Shown here: positions 1 through 5,536 of the stretch, in pieces
Layout: every line of letters begins with the position of its first letter
How positions within the stretch are numbered: position 1 is the stretch's first letter
Assembly: GCA_964644705.1 (NCBI GenBank)
Contig: CAZXYF010000206.1
Coordinates: 1 to 5,536 of the forward strand
Origin: CAZXYF01 sp964644705
GTDB taxonomy: Bacteria > Planctomycetota > Brocadiia > SM23-32
Length of the DNA stretch: 5,536 nt
Direction: 5' to 3'
Program-made: the position numbers and the translations under genes
The notes under the pieces: generated by a model
What the model was told of the DNA's origin: nothing
Databases searched by the model: none
The model's input: the letters and a program-made list of their open reading frames with translations, nothing else

Positions 1-2
1 AG

Positions 3-107
3 GAGGCATACCACGCCAGGCCCTATCGCGTTGTTTGCGCATCTTCGGGTAGTGCGGAAGTACGCCTCAACCGGGACAAGCCCGGCAGCAGGGCGCATCT
101 GGAATAA
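3..107 (+). CDS. possible C-terminal end of an upstream gene (partial, unrecognised)
   Basis: An open frame enters from the left edge and runs 34 codons to a TAA at 105-107. The peptide ends in ...KPGSRAHLE and contains the stretch RPYRVVCASSGSAEV. I do not recognise the family. Codons mix G/C and A/T third positions much as the real genes downstream do, which slightly favours this frame. A second + frame is also open from base 1 to a TGA at 118-120, so the choice is uncertain and over so short a stretch either could be chance. No transcription terminator follows. Upstream sequence would settle the matter. Confidence 0.25.
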   Translation, partial: EAYHARPYRVVCASSGSAEVRLNRDKPGSRAHLE

Positions 108-376
108 CGTGGTTGACTGAATACTTACTTAAAAACGATGTGCGTGTCCGCGGCCTGGATAACGAAGGTCGAGAAGACTGAAGGTGGGGCGTTACGTCGG
201 CCCTTGCTGCTGGCGGAAAACGGGTTGATGGAGGTGATGGTGTCCGCGGTTGCGGATTGATTGTTGAGCCATATCGTTTTACCGTTAAGGGTCATCAGCT
301 CCGTGGTACCGGTGTGTACCGGGAAGCTTTTCATCTGACCAACGCGGTGGTTTTTCCCCTTCCTCAAGTGATTTTT
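108..376. other. stretch without a supported gene (possible leader or regulatory region)
   Basis: No ORF here has a good start, ribosome binding site and recognisable product. Short open frames exist on both strands. The longest on the minus strand (125-391, ending ...QAADTHIVFK) starts at a TTG, overlaps the next gene's start and matches no family I know. A TTGACT at 113-118 resembles a -35 box but has no good -10 at normal spacing. Two short direct repeats are present: GTGTCCGCGG at 144-153 and 240-249, and GTACCGG at 306-312 and 316-322, the latter with a 10-base period. I recognise no riboswitch or structured RNA. The region may be an untranslated leader for the gene at 391 or degraded coding sequence. 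Confidence 0.3.
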
Positions 377-390
377 AGGGAGTCTGTACA

Positions 391-603
391 ATGCCTGAAT
401 GTAAAGTTGAAGAGAACAAGGAATTTTGTTCGTGCAGTTACAACAGCTGCAGCAAACAGGGAGTTTGTTGCGATTGTCTGCAATCTCATTTCAAACGCGG
501 GGAGCTGCCCGGCTGCCTGTTTCCGGATGATGTGGAGAAGACATACGATCGATCCATTGAGAGGTTTGTTGAAGCCTTTCAAAACAGAGAGCCCTGGTGG
601 TAA
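391..603 (+). CDS. small cysteine-rich DUF6485-like protein
   Basis: This 70-residue protein has eight cysteines (positions 4, 13, 15, 20, 26, 27, 29 and 42), a GELPGCLFP segment at 37-45 and a conserved-looking C-terminal part, DVEKTYDRSIERF, at 47-59. From memory this pattern matches the DUF6485 family of small cytosolic proteins of unknown function, found mainly in anaerobic and deep-branching bacteria. The CxC and CCxC arrangement suggests metal (Zn or Fe) binding, which is inference. No signal peptide or membrane segment is seen. The ATG is supported by AGGGAG at 377-382, eight bases upstream. The gene lies 99 bases before the DUF21/CBS gene, and no terminator is evident between them, so cotranscription is possible but unproven. 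The length appears complete. Confidence 0.8.
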   Translation: MPECKVEENKEFCSCSYNSCSKQGVCCDCLQSHFKRGELPGCLFPDDVEKTYDRSIERFVEAFQNREPWW

Positions 604-690
604 ATTCGGGTGTTGCCGTGGTCGCGTGTGACCGGGGGAGCGCGATTTGTTTGGCGGGACCATCGGAAACGACAGAAGTTTTACTGCGAG

Positions 691-699
691 AAAGGAAAG
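691..699 (+). promoter_or_regulatory. ribosome binding site selecting a TTG start at 703
   Basis: The purine-rich AAAGGAAAG stands three to eight bases before an in-frame TTG at 703-705. The protein started there opens directly into the first membrane helix, as DUF21 proteins normally do. The longer frame from GTG at 610 would add 31 residues rich in Arg, Lys and Trp with no family resemblance, and no comparable Shine-Dalgarno sequence is seen before it. Confidence 0.6.
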
Positions 700-702
700 A
701 AT

Positions 703-1992
703 TTGCCCAGCGACGCCGTACTGTATCTCATTGTTCGTGGCTGTATTCTCATCGTGGCCGCGGGTCTGTCTATGTTTTTCAGCGGTTCAGAAACCGCGCT
801 TTTTCGGTTGGAGGCCGAGGAGGTGGGGCGTATGCGCGAGGATGAGGGGACCGGTGAGGTTGTTGCCCGACTGTTAGATCGCCCCAAGCGTCTGTTAACC
901 ACCATCCTGTTTGGTAATATGGTGGCAAACATCATCTTTTTCAGTGTCTCATTCTTTCTGGTCGTGCGTTACGGGAAGATTCTGGGTCGTGGCTGGGGAA
1001 CTGTGCTGAGCCTGCTGTCTCTCCTGTTTATCATAATATTTTGCGAGATGCTGCCAAAGAACGTTGCGGTGGCATACACGCGATCCTTCAGCCTGATGGC
1101 GGCATACCCCCTTACGCTGGTTGAGAGGACCTGTGCGCCATTCATCTACAGCCTTGAAAAAATTACGGACGGCATATCATACATTTTCAAATCCCACCTC
1201 GAACGGAAGCCTTTCATCCGCGGGGAAGAGCTTCAAATGCTCATCGAGTTGAGTGAAAAAGAGGGCGTGGTGGAAGAGGACGTGGGGGAGATGATTGGTG
1301 AAGTCGTGGAACTGTCAGACATTGCCCTCCGCGAAGTGATGGTGCCGCGGGTCGAGATGGCCTGCTTCGACATTCAGAATTCCGCCGAAGAACTGCGTGA
1401 CTTGTTTGCGCAACACAAGCATACTCTCGTACCCGTTTACGAGGATCGAGTTGATGAGATGCTGGGTGTTATCCATGCGAAAGATTTTCTGTTTCGGGAT
1501 GACAACACGGAGCTGCGTGATCTTGTTCAACCCATCCCGTTCCTGCCGGAGTCGGCGACCGCTGAGGAGTCGCTCAAACGTATGAGAGATGGGCACACGC
1601 GCATGGCCTTCGTGGTGGATGAATACGGTGCGGTGGAGGGACTCGTAACTCTGGAGGATGTGCTGGAGGAAATCGTGGGGGAAATACGTGATGAGTATGA
1701 TGTTGAAAAAATGCCGCCGGTGGAACAGATTGAGGAAGGGCGGTATCGGGTGCGGGGGGACCTCAGCGTGCGTGATTGGAATGAAGCATTCGGGCTCGAC
1801 TCCCTGGAATTTTCGGCGGATACTGTGGGGGGCCTCGTCATGACTCTGCTCGACCGTATTCCGCGAGAAGGGGATACCGTAAGCTACCGCAACCTGGACA
1901 TTACCGTGGAGAAGATGCAGGGACGGCGAGTGCTGACGGCGATACTGGAACTGACCGAAAACGAGGAACGGGCTCCCGCTGAAAGATTCTGA
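703..1992 (+). CDS. CNNM/CorC-type transporter (DUF21, CBS pair, CorC_HlyC domain)
   Basis: The 429-residue protein has the full family architecture. The DUF21 (CNNM transmembrane) domain covers about residues 5-190, with hydrophobic segments near 5-27, 64-88 and 97-117 and the family motifs FFSGSE (25-30), FGN (70-72) and EMLPKN (115-120). A linker carries the typical REVMVPR (210-216). CBS1 is about 212-268 (VPVYEDR at 243-249) and CBS2 about 276-333 (VVDEYGAVEGLVTLEDVLEEIVGE, 304-327). The C-terminal CorC_HlyC domain is about 340-417, with RVRGD at 349-353 and DTVGGLV at 373-379. Family members are dimeric inner-membrane proteins linked to Mg2+ (or Co2+) transport, with cytoplasmic CBS domains that bind adenine nucleotides. 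Older 'hemolysin' names are misleading. The substrate here is not proven. A shorter paralogue follows 65 bases downstream. The start is TTG, with GTG at 610 as the alternative (460 residues). Confidence 0.92.
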   Translation: MPSDAVLYLIVRGCILIVAAGLSMFFSGSETALFRLEAEEVGRMREDEGTGEVVARLLDRPKRLLTTILFGNMVANIIFFSVSFFLVVRYGKILGRGWGTVLSLLSLLFIIIFCEMLPKNVAVAYTRSFSLMAAYPLTLVERTCAPFIYSLEKITDGISYIFKSHLERKPFIRGEELQMLIELSEKEGVVEEDVGEMIGEVVELSDIALREVMVPRVEMACFDIQNSAEELRDLFAQHKHTLVPVYEDRVDEMLGVIHAKDFLFRDDNTELRDLVQPIPFLPESATAEESLKRMRDGHTRMAFVVDEYGAVEGLVTLEDVLEEIVGEIRDEYDVEKMPPVEQIEEGRYRVRGDLSVRDWNEAFGLDSLEFSADTVGGLVMTLLDRIPREGDTVSYRNLDITVEKMQGRRVLTAILELTENEERAPAERF

Positions 1993-2040
1993 GGACGAAG
2001 CCCTGTGTAATTTACCTGAACCCATCATACCCGGGTCGAA

Positions 2041-2046
2041 AAAGGA
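2041..2046 (+). promoter_or_regulatory. ribosome binding site for the GTG start at 2058
   Basis: AAAGGA lies 11 bases before the GTG at 2058. The spacing is slightly long, but no better start exists nearby, and the protein begins immediately with the hydrophobic VIDLFLMVLFVAL segment expected of DUF21 proteins. Confidence 0.5.
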
Positions 2047-2057
2047 TGGAATAGAGA

Positions 2058-3023
2058 GTGGTAATTGATCTTTTTCTCATGGTTTTGTTTGTCGCGTTGT
2101 CCGGTTTTTTCAGTGGCAGCGAGATTGCCTTCTATCGCACCAGTCTTATACGTCTGAGGATACGGGGAGGACTGGATACGATGGTGGGACGGATCTTGCA
2201 TGGTCTGATTCAGACCCCCCGCATGACCATCAGCACGCTGCTGATCGGCAATAACATTACCCATTACGTGGTTGTTGCCCTCTGCACGACTCAACTCCGC
2301 CGAGCGGGGCTGAGTGGTGCGGATTTCTGGAGCACTATTATTCTCTCTCCCGTTTTACTCGTCTTTGCGGAGATCCTGCCGAAAGTTGTATTTGAAAGAC
2401 GTTCGGACAAGCTGATGCGGACGGCCGCACCGGTCATCCAACTGTGCAAGTGGATGTTTTATCCGGTTTTGCTGCTGGTCAGGGGGATGCTGGATGGGTT
2501 GTATTACCTGATCGGTCGTGAAGGACGGGAGGGGGACGCGTTCACGACTGATAAATTCAAGTTCTTCCTGAAAAAAAGCACGGCCGGGGGAGTGATCACT
2601 CCATACCAGCACCGGATGGCCTCCAACATTATGCGCTTGCAGTCAATCGAAGTGGTCCAATGTCTCGTACCCCTGGATGAGGTTGTGATGGTGCCTGCGG
2701 ATGCGGGGATAACCGATTTGAAAGACATTCTGAAGCAAAATCGTTACAGTCGTTTGCCCGTATACTCGGATGACCATGAGCAGATCATTGGTATTGTGAA
2801 TGTGATCGATCTGTTAAGGGCGGAGAATATGGCCAATGTGAAATCGCTGAGCCGGGCTCCGGTGCGTATCGACAGGAGTACTCCCATCGTGGAAGCTCTC
2901 TATACCCTGCAACGGGCGAAGCAGCAGATGGCGGTAATAACGGGGGAGGAGGACAATCCCCTTGGTATAGTTACTGTGAAGGATCTGGTGGAACGTATTG
3001 TTGGGGAGTTGGAGGCGTGGTGA
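2058..3023 (+). CDS. DUF21/CBS membrane protein, short paralogue lacking CorC_HlyC domain
   Basis: The 321-residue protein aligns by eye along its length with the gene upstream. Shared landmarks are FFSGSE (17-22), IGNN (63-66), EILPK (105-109), a CBS1 with RLPVY (232-236) and IIGIVNVIDLL (243-253), and a CBS2 ending in GIVTVKDLVERIVGEL. It stops three residues after that point, so the CorC_HlyC domain is absent. The normal stop codon and absence of downstream coding remnants argue for a natural short form and not a truncation. The usual MVPR linker is replaced by QCLVPLDEV (201-209), losing the Arg. Membrane segments lie near 3-21, 58-80, 92-112 and 123-141. The role is probably cation transport or its regulation, possibly as a partner of the upstream protein (inference). 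It is 65 bases after that gene and 39 before dsbD, consistent with an operon. Confidence 0.9.
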   Translation: MVIDLFLMVLFVALSGFFSGSEIAFYRTSLIRLRIRGGLDTMVGRILHGLIQTPRMTISTLLIGNNITHYVVVALCTTQLRRAGLSGADFWSTIILSPVLLVFAEILPKVVFERRSDKLMRTAAPVIQLCKWMFYPVLLLVRGMLDGLYYLIGREGREGDAFTTDKFKFFLKKSTAGGVITPYQHRMASNIMRLQSIEVVQCLVPLDEVVMVPADAGITDLKDILKQNRYSRLPVYSDDHEQIIGIVNVIDLLRAENMANVKSLSRAPVRIDRSTPIVEALYTLQRAKQQMAVITGEEDNPLGIVTVKDLVERIVGELEAW

Positions 3024-3062
3024 TACAATATAGGTGTCATCGATCATAAAGGGAGGATTCGA

Positions 3063-4931
3063 ATGCGAAGACGAATCATACTGTTGTGCTTGATGCTGGT
3101 GGCATTGCTGGGAAGATCCGGCGGTGCGCAGAATTTGCCCGCTTTTCCTGCTGATAGCAATGATGCTGAAAAGGATGGGGGAGTTTCCGTTGACGCTCAG
3201 GTCAATCCTTCACGCCAGGTTCCCGGAGAACGGTTGGTTGCTGAGGTCAACTATAATATTCCCGATCGATGGTATATCTTTGCACATAGCGTCGAGGTGA
3301 AAATTGCCAAAAAAGATGGAGCGGACCAGTGGCTGAATGTGGGGGGACAGCACCAACCGGAGCCGGAAACAAAGTATGACGAGTTGCTGGAAAAACAGGT
3401 GGAGTATTATACTGGCCGGGTGACGGTCCAGCGGGTGTTGAGCGTCGCGCCGGATGCTCCTGCCCAGACCCTCACTGTTCCCCTGCAGGTGTCTTACCAG
3501 GCCTGCTCTGAGACGACATGTTATCCCCCCACTACCCGGCAAGTCGAAATTGATGTGGAGTTTTTGCCCGCTGATTCCGACCCGAGGGACGTGAATATCC
3601 CCGCCACCACACGGGGAAAAAACAGCGACCGTGCCTCTGTGGGCGGCCAAACAGAGGAAGTGCCAGATGCCGGGTTCAGGGACGAGGGGCTGCTGGCTCT
3701 GCTGGTCTTTAGTTACCTGGCGGGTCTGGCACTGGCACTGACCCCCTGCGTTTATCCAATGATACCCATCACAATGAGCGTGATTGGGGCCTCCTCTGCG
3801 GAGAGCGTGTGGGGGGGGCTGGGGCGGTCACTGGTTTATGTGCTGGGGATTTCCCTGATGTATGCCACGCTGGGATTGATTGCCGCAGCGAGCGGCAGTG
3901 TTTTCGGAACCATGATGCAACATCCGGCGGTGTATGTCGGGCTCGCGATATTGTTTACGGTTTTAGCTGCGGCCATGTTTGATCTCCTTTCAATTCAGCT
4001 TTTCGGGACATGGACCAACCGCCTTCAACAAAAGGTGCGCGGTCGTGCAGGACTGATTGGGATCCTTTTGCTGGGCGTTCTGTCTGCCATCGCGCTGACC
4101 CCGTGCAGCGCACCGGTTATAATTGGTGCCATGGGCTTTGTGATGAAAACCGGCAACTTGCTGGCGGGTTTTCTGGCGTTTTTCTGCATAGCGTGGGGTA
4201 TGGGGACTCCGCTGGTACTCGTTGGAACGTTCGGGGGGATGTTGCGATCACTCCCCGAGTCAGGCGAATGGCAGGATACAGTGAAACATGCGTTTGGGTT
4301 CGGCCTCCTCGCTGCTGCTCTGTACTTCTTCCTTCACAGCGGTCTTCTGGGGGATTTCTGGTCGGATATGGTTGTCGGAGGTTTCTTGGTCGTATGCAGC
4401 GTCTTTGCGGGCGCATTCGACCGGCTGGCCCCCGATAGTTCGTGGTGGCCACGGCTCTGCAAGTCGGTTGGGTTGTTACTTCTGATCGCAGCAGTTTTCG
4501 TGTTCGGTGGGGCAATTGGATGGGGCGGAGCTCTGCCGGAAAAGGGCGAAGGAATCGAGTGGGAACCGTCGCTGATGCAGGCGCGGCGAAAATCGCGCGA
4601 ACAGGATAAACCCATGATGATCTATTTCTGGCAGGAGATGTGTCCCTCGTGTGAGCAGCTTGTCCAATCAACTTTTCCGGATCCGGCCGTAGTGGAACGC
4701 TCTGACGAATTCGTATGCGTGAAATTCGACGGGACCGATGCTCAGAACAAAAGAGTGAAGAAAGTTTTGAATCGTTACGGTGTGAAGGGATTTCCGACGC
4801 TGGTCTTTGTGGACTCGTCGGGGCAAAGCGTGAAAGACGCCACTCGTGTCGGCTATGTACCACCGGGGGAACTGGCTCAGGTGATGGAACAAGTCGTCGG
4901 CGGGAAACAGCCGAAACCGGAGCGGAAATGA
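3063..4931 (+). CDS. dsbD: thiol:disulfide interchange protein DsbD
   Basis: The 622-residue inner-membrane protein passes electrons from cytoplasmic thioredoxin to periplasmic thiol proteins. A signal peptide (about 1-22, cut near GGA-Q) leads into the periplasmic alpha domain (about 40-170), with redox cysteines C148 and C153 in CSETTCYPP. The membrane beta domain has about eight helices (roughly 210-231, 254-276, 288-310, 329-358, 366-392, 409-428, 435-452, 466-488) and the paired cysteines C229 (LTPCVYPM) and C348 (LTPCSAP). The C-terminal thioredoxin-like gamma domain (about 500-612) has the active site C527-P-S-C530 and the cis-proline motif GFPTL (576-580). All six catalytic cysteines of the E. 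coli type are present. The alpha-domain pair is one residue closer than in E. coli as I recall it, a spacing I believe is common outside Proteobacteria. The ATG is supported by GGGAGG at 3051-3056, six bases upstream. Likely clients are DsbC-like isomerases or cytochrome c maturation proteins, none of which is in the window. Confidence 0.96.
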   Translation: MRRRIILLCLMLVALLGRSGGAQNLPAFPADSNDAEKDGGVSVDAQVNPSRQVPGERLVAEVNYNIPDRWYIFAHSVEVKIAKKDGADQWLNVGGQHQPEPETKYDELLEKQVEYYTGRVTVQRVLSVAPDAPAQTLTVPLQVSYQACSETTCYPPTTRQVEIDVEFLPADSDPRDVNIPATTRGKNSDRASVGGQTEEVPDAGFRDEGLLALLVFSYLAGLALALTPCVYPMIPITMSVIGASSAESVWGGLGRSLVYVLGISLMYATLGLIAAASGSVFGTMMQHPAVYVGLAILFTVLAAAMFDLLSIQLFGTWTNRLQQKVRGRAGLIGILLLGVLSAIALTPCSAPVIIGAMGFVMKTGNLLAGFLAFFCIAWGMGTPLVLVGTFGGMLRSLPESGEWQDTVKHAFGFGLLAAALYFFLHSGLLGDFWSDMVVGGFLVVCSVFAGAFDRLAPDSSWWPRLCKSVGLLLLIAAVFVFGGAIGWGGALPEKGEGIEWEPSLMQARRKSREQDKPMMIYFWQEMCPSCEQLVQSTFPDPAVVERSDEFVCVKFDGTDAQNKRVKKVLNRYGVKGFPTLVFVDSSGQSVKDATRVGYVPPGELAQVMEQVVGGKQPKPERK

Positions 4932-5121
4932 TGGTACCCGTCGAGCTCTGGCCAGCAGAGGGAGGGACGCGGGAGAAACCAGTTGCGCACATGTTGAGAG
5001 AAACAGGGGGCGCTGCCCGTTGATTGACTTGCAATTATTCGTCTCAACCGTCACGCTAGAATATACGGATTGCAGGCGGTTGTTCGCCGCATAACTGTCT
5101 ATTCTGGAGAAAGGAACAAAG
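4932..5121 (+). promoter_or_regulatory. intergenic region, weak candidate promoter for the NifU-like gene
   Basis: This 190-base gap has no supported gene. The best -10-like element is TAGAAT at 5057-5062. Candidate -35 elements TTGACT (5024-5029) and TTGCAA (5029-5034) stand 27 and 22 bases away, both too far for a standard 17-base spacer, so the promoter call is weak. A small hairpin, CTCTG-GCCAG-CAGAG (4946-4960), and GGGC-GCT-GCCC nearby lack T-runs, so they are not convincing terminators for dsbD. AAGGA at 5111-5115 is the ribosome binding site for the ATG at 5122. Confidence 0.25.
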
Positions 5122-5379
5122 ATGATCGACAAGGATAAAGTTGCAGAAGTTATAGAGAACGATGTGCGGCCGTCCCTCCAGGGGCACGGTGGCGATTGTG
5201 AGTTGGTGGAAGTCACGGATGATGGCGTCGTGAAAGTTGCTTTGCAGGGAGCCTGTAATGGATGCCCCATGGCTCAGATGACCATTCGTAAGGGCGTGCA
5301 GGGCAAACTGCAGCAGGCCATCCCTGAGGTTGAAGAAGTGGTTTCGGTGGAGCCCGAAGAGGTGACTGAAGCCGAATAA
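5122..5379 (+). CDS. stand-alone NifU C-terminal domain (Nfu-type) Fe-S protein
   Basis: The 85-residue protein is a single NifU C-terminal domain, the usual size for free-standing members. It shows the N-terminal helix with VIENDVRPSLQGHGGD (10-25), the strand-rich centre and the hallmark CxxC in GACNGCPMA (43-51, cysteines 45 and 48), followed by the helix TIRKGVQGKLQQAIPEV. In this family the CxxC of two subunits together holds a [4Fe-4S] cluster, which is passed to apo-proteins in the cytoplasm. An extra Cys26 in GGDCELVEV sits at a position often occupied by Cys, Asn or Val. The short acidic tail (EPEEVTEAE) is unremarkable. No nitrogenase genes are nearby, so general Fe-S maturation is more likely than nitrogen fixation. 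AAGGA at 5111-5115 supports the ATG. Confidence 0.94.
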   Translation: MIDKDKVAEVIENDVRPSLQGHGGDCELVEVTDDGVVKVALQGACNGCPMAQMTIRKGVQGKLQQAIPEVEEVVSVEPEEVTEAE

Positions 5380-5408
5380 ACCTATACATGGATCCAAATT
5401 GCGTGCAG

Positions 5409-5443
5409 GAAAAGACTCCGCTCTGAGCGGGGTCTTTTTATTT
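5409..5443 (+). terminator. intrinsic (Rho-independent) terminator after the NifU-like gene
   Basis: The arm AGACTCCGCT (5413-5422) pairs with AGCGGGGTCT (5426-5435) across a three-base loop, giving ten pairs with one G-U. It is followed by TTTTATTT (5436-5443). The A-run just before the stem can pair with the first Ts, so weak activity on the opposite strand is also possible. It lies about 30 bases after the stop codon at 5379. Confidence 0.92.
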
Positions 5444-5536
5444 GGATGCAGGCTCAGAACTCCTGATGCGTTGGAAAATATAGTGAACCCTATTCGACAT
5501 GTAGCGGGGAACAACATCCGGTGTCTTCTTGGAAAA
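5444..5536. other. right-edge sequence without a supported feature
   Basis: After the terminator there are 93 bases up to the window edge. TATAGT (5479-5484) looks like a -10 box but has no matching -35 element. One + frame remains open to the edge through TTG (5471) and GTG (5483) codons, but no convincing ribosome binding site marks either as a start. The region probably holds the promoter or leader of a neighbouring gene. Confidence 0.3.

Noticed and set aside
1..110. Possible small structured RNA (SRP RNA, tmRNA or RNase P) suggested by the CCGGG-ACAAG-CCCGG hairpin at 71-85
   Set aside because: The conserved SRP, tmRNA and RNase P core motifs are not present, and a single five-base-pair hairpin is not enough evidence.
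125..391. 88-codon minus-strand frame in the left intergenic region
   Set aside because: The start is a TTG overlapping the start of the Cys-rich gene, no ribosome binding site supports it, and the product is unrecognised. It is kept only as part of the unexplained region.
1315..2028. 237-codon open frame on the minus strand
   Set aside because: It is antisense to the CBS and CorC_HlyC part of the transporter gene, and its His/Arg/Pro-rich product has no recognisable family.
4946..4960. Hairpin CTCTG-GCCAG-CAGAG after dsbD as a terminator
   Set aside because: The stem is only five base pairs and no T-run follows.
4117..5034. 305-codon open frame on the minus strand
   Set aside because: It lies almost wholly opposite dsbD, whose motifs and cysteines are unambiguous. 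Its translation is rich in Arg, Pro and Ser with no domain, as expected of an antisense shadow.
5056..5517. 153-codon minus-strand frame over the NifU-like gene and terminator
   Set aside because: It is the antisense shadow of a well-supported NifU-domain gene and runs through the intrinsic terminator.

Overview
The window looks like an ordinary chromosomal segment of a Gram-negative, double-membrane bacterium with moderate to high GC. No mobile element, CRISPR array, rRNA or tRNA is visible. The inference of a periplasm rests on a DsbD-type reductase with a signal peptide and all six expected redox cysteines. GTG and TTG starts are used alongside ATG. A small Cys-rich DUF6485-like protein, two tandem DUF21/CBS membrane proteins, DsbD and a stand-alone NifU C-terminal protein would fit a PVC-group bacterium (for example Kiritimatiellota) or a deltaproteobacterial relative. 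That placement is a weak inference from gene content.

Layout, all supported genes on the + strand: (i) 1-107, possibly the end of an upstream gene, not recognised; (ii) 108-376, no convincing gene; (iii) 391-603, a 70-residue protein with eight cysteines (DUF6485-like); (iv) 703-1992, a full-length CNNM/CorC-type membrane protein (DUF21, two CBS domains, CorC_HlyC domain), probably starting at a TTG codon; (v) 2058-3023, a shorter DUF21/CBS paralogue without the CorC_HlyC domain; (vi) 3063-4931, DsbD; (vii) 5122-5379, a NifU C-terminal Fe-S protein, followed by a strong intrinsic terminator at 5409-5443. The last 93 bases hold no supported feature.

The two DUF21/CBS genes and dsbD are separated by only 65 and 39 bases, each has a recognisable Shine-Dalgarno sequence, and no terminator lies between them, so they are probably cotranscribed. 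The 190-base gap before the NifU-like gene leaves room for a separate promoter. No terminator is seen after dsbD, so read-through into the NifU-like gene and shared use of the 5409-5443 terminator is also possible.

Taken together the genes cover inner-membrane ion transport (probably Mg2+ or a related cation, sensed through CBS domains), export of reducing power to the periplasm (DsbD) and Fe-S cluster delivery (NifU-like). I see no clear new system. The points most worth a second look are the asymmetric DUF21/CBS pair, the Cys-rich DUF6485-like protein beside it, and the unexplained leader region at 108-376.
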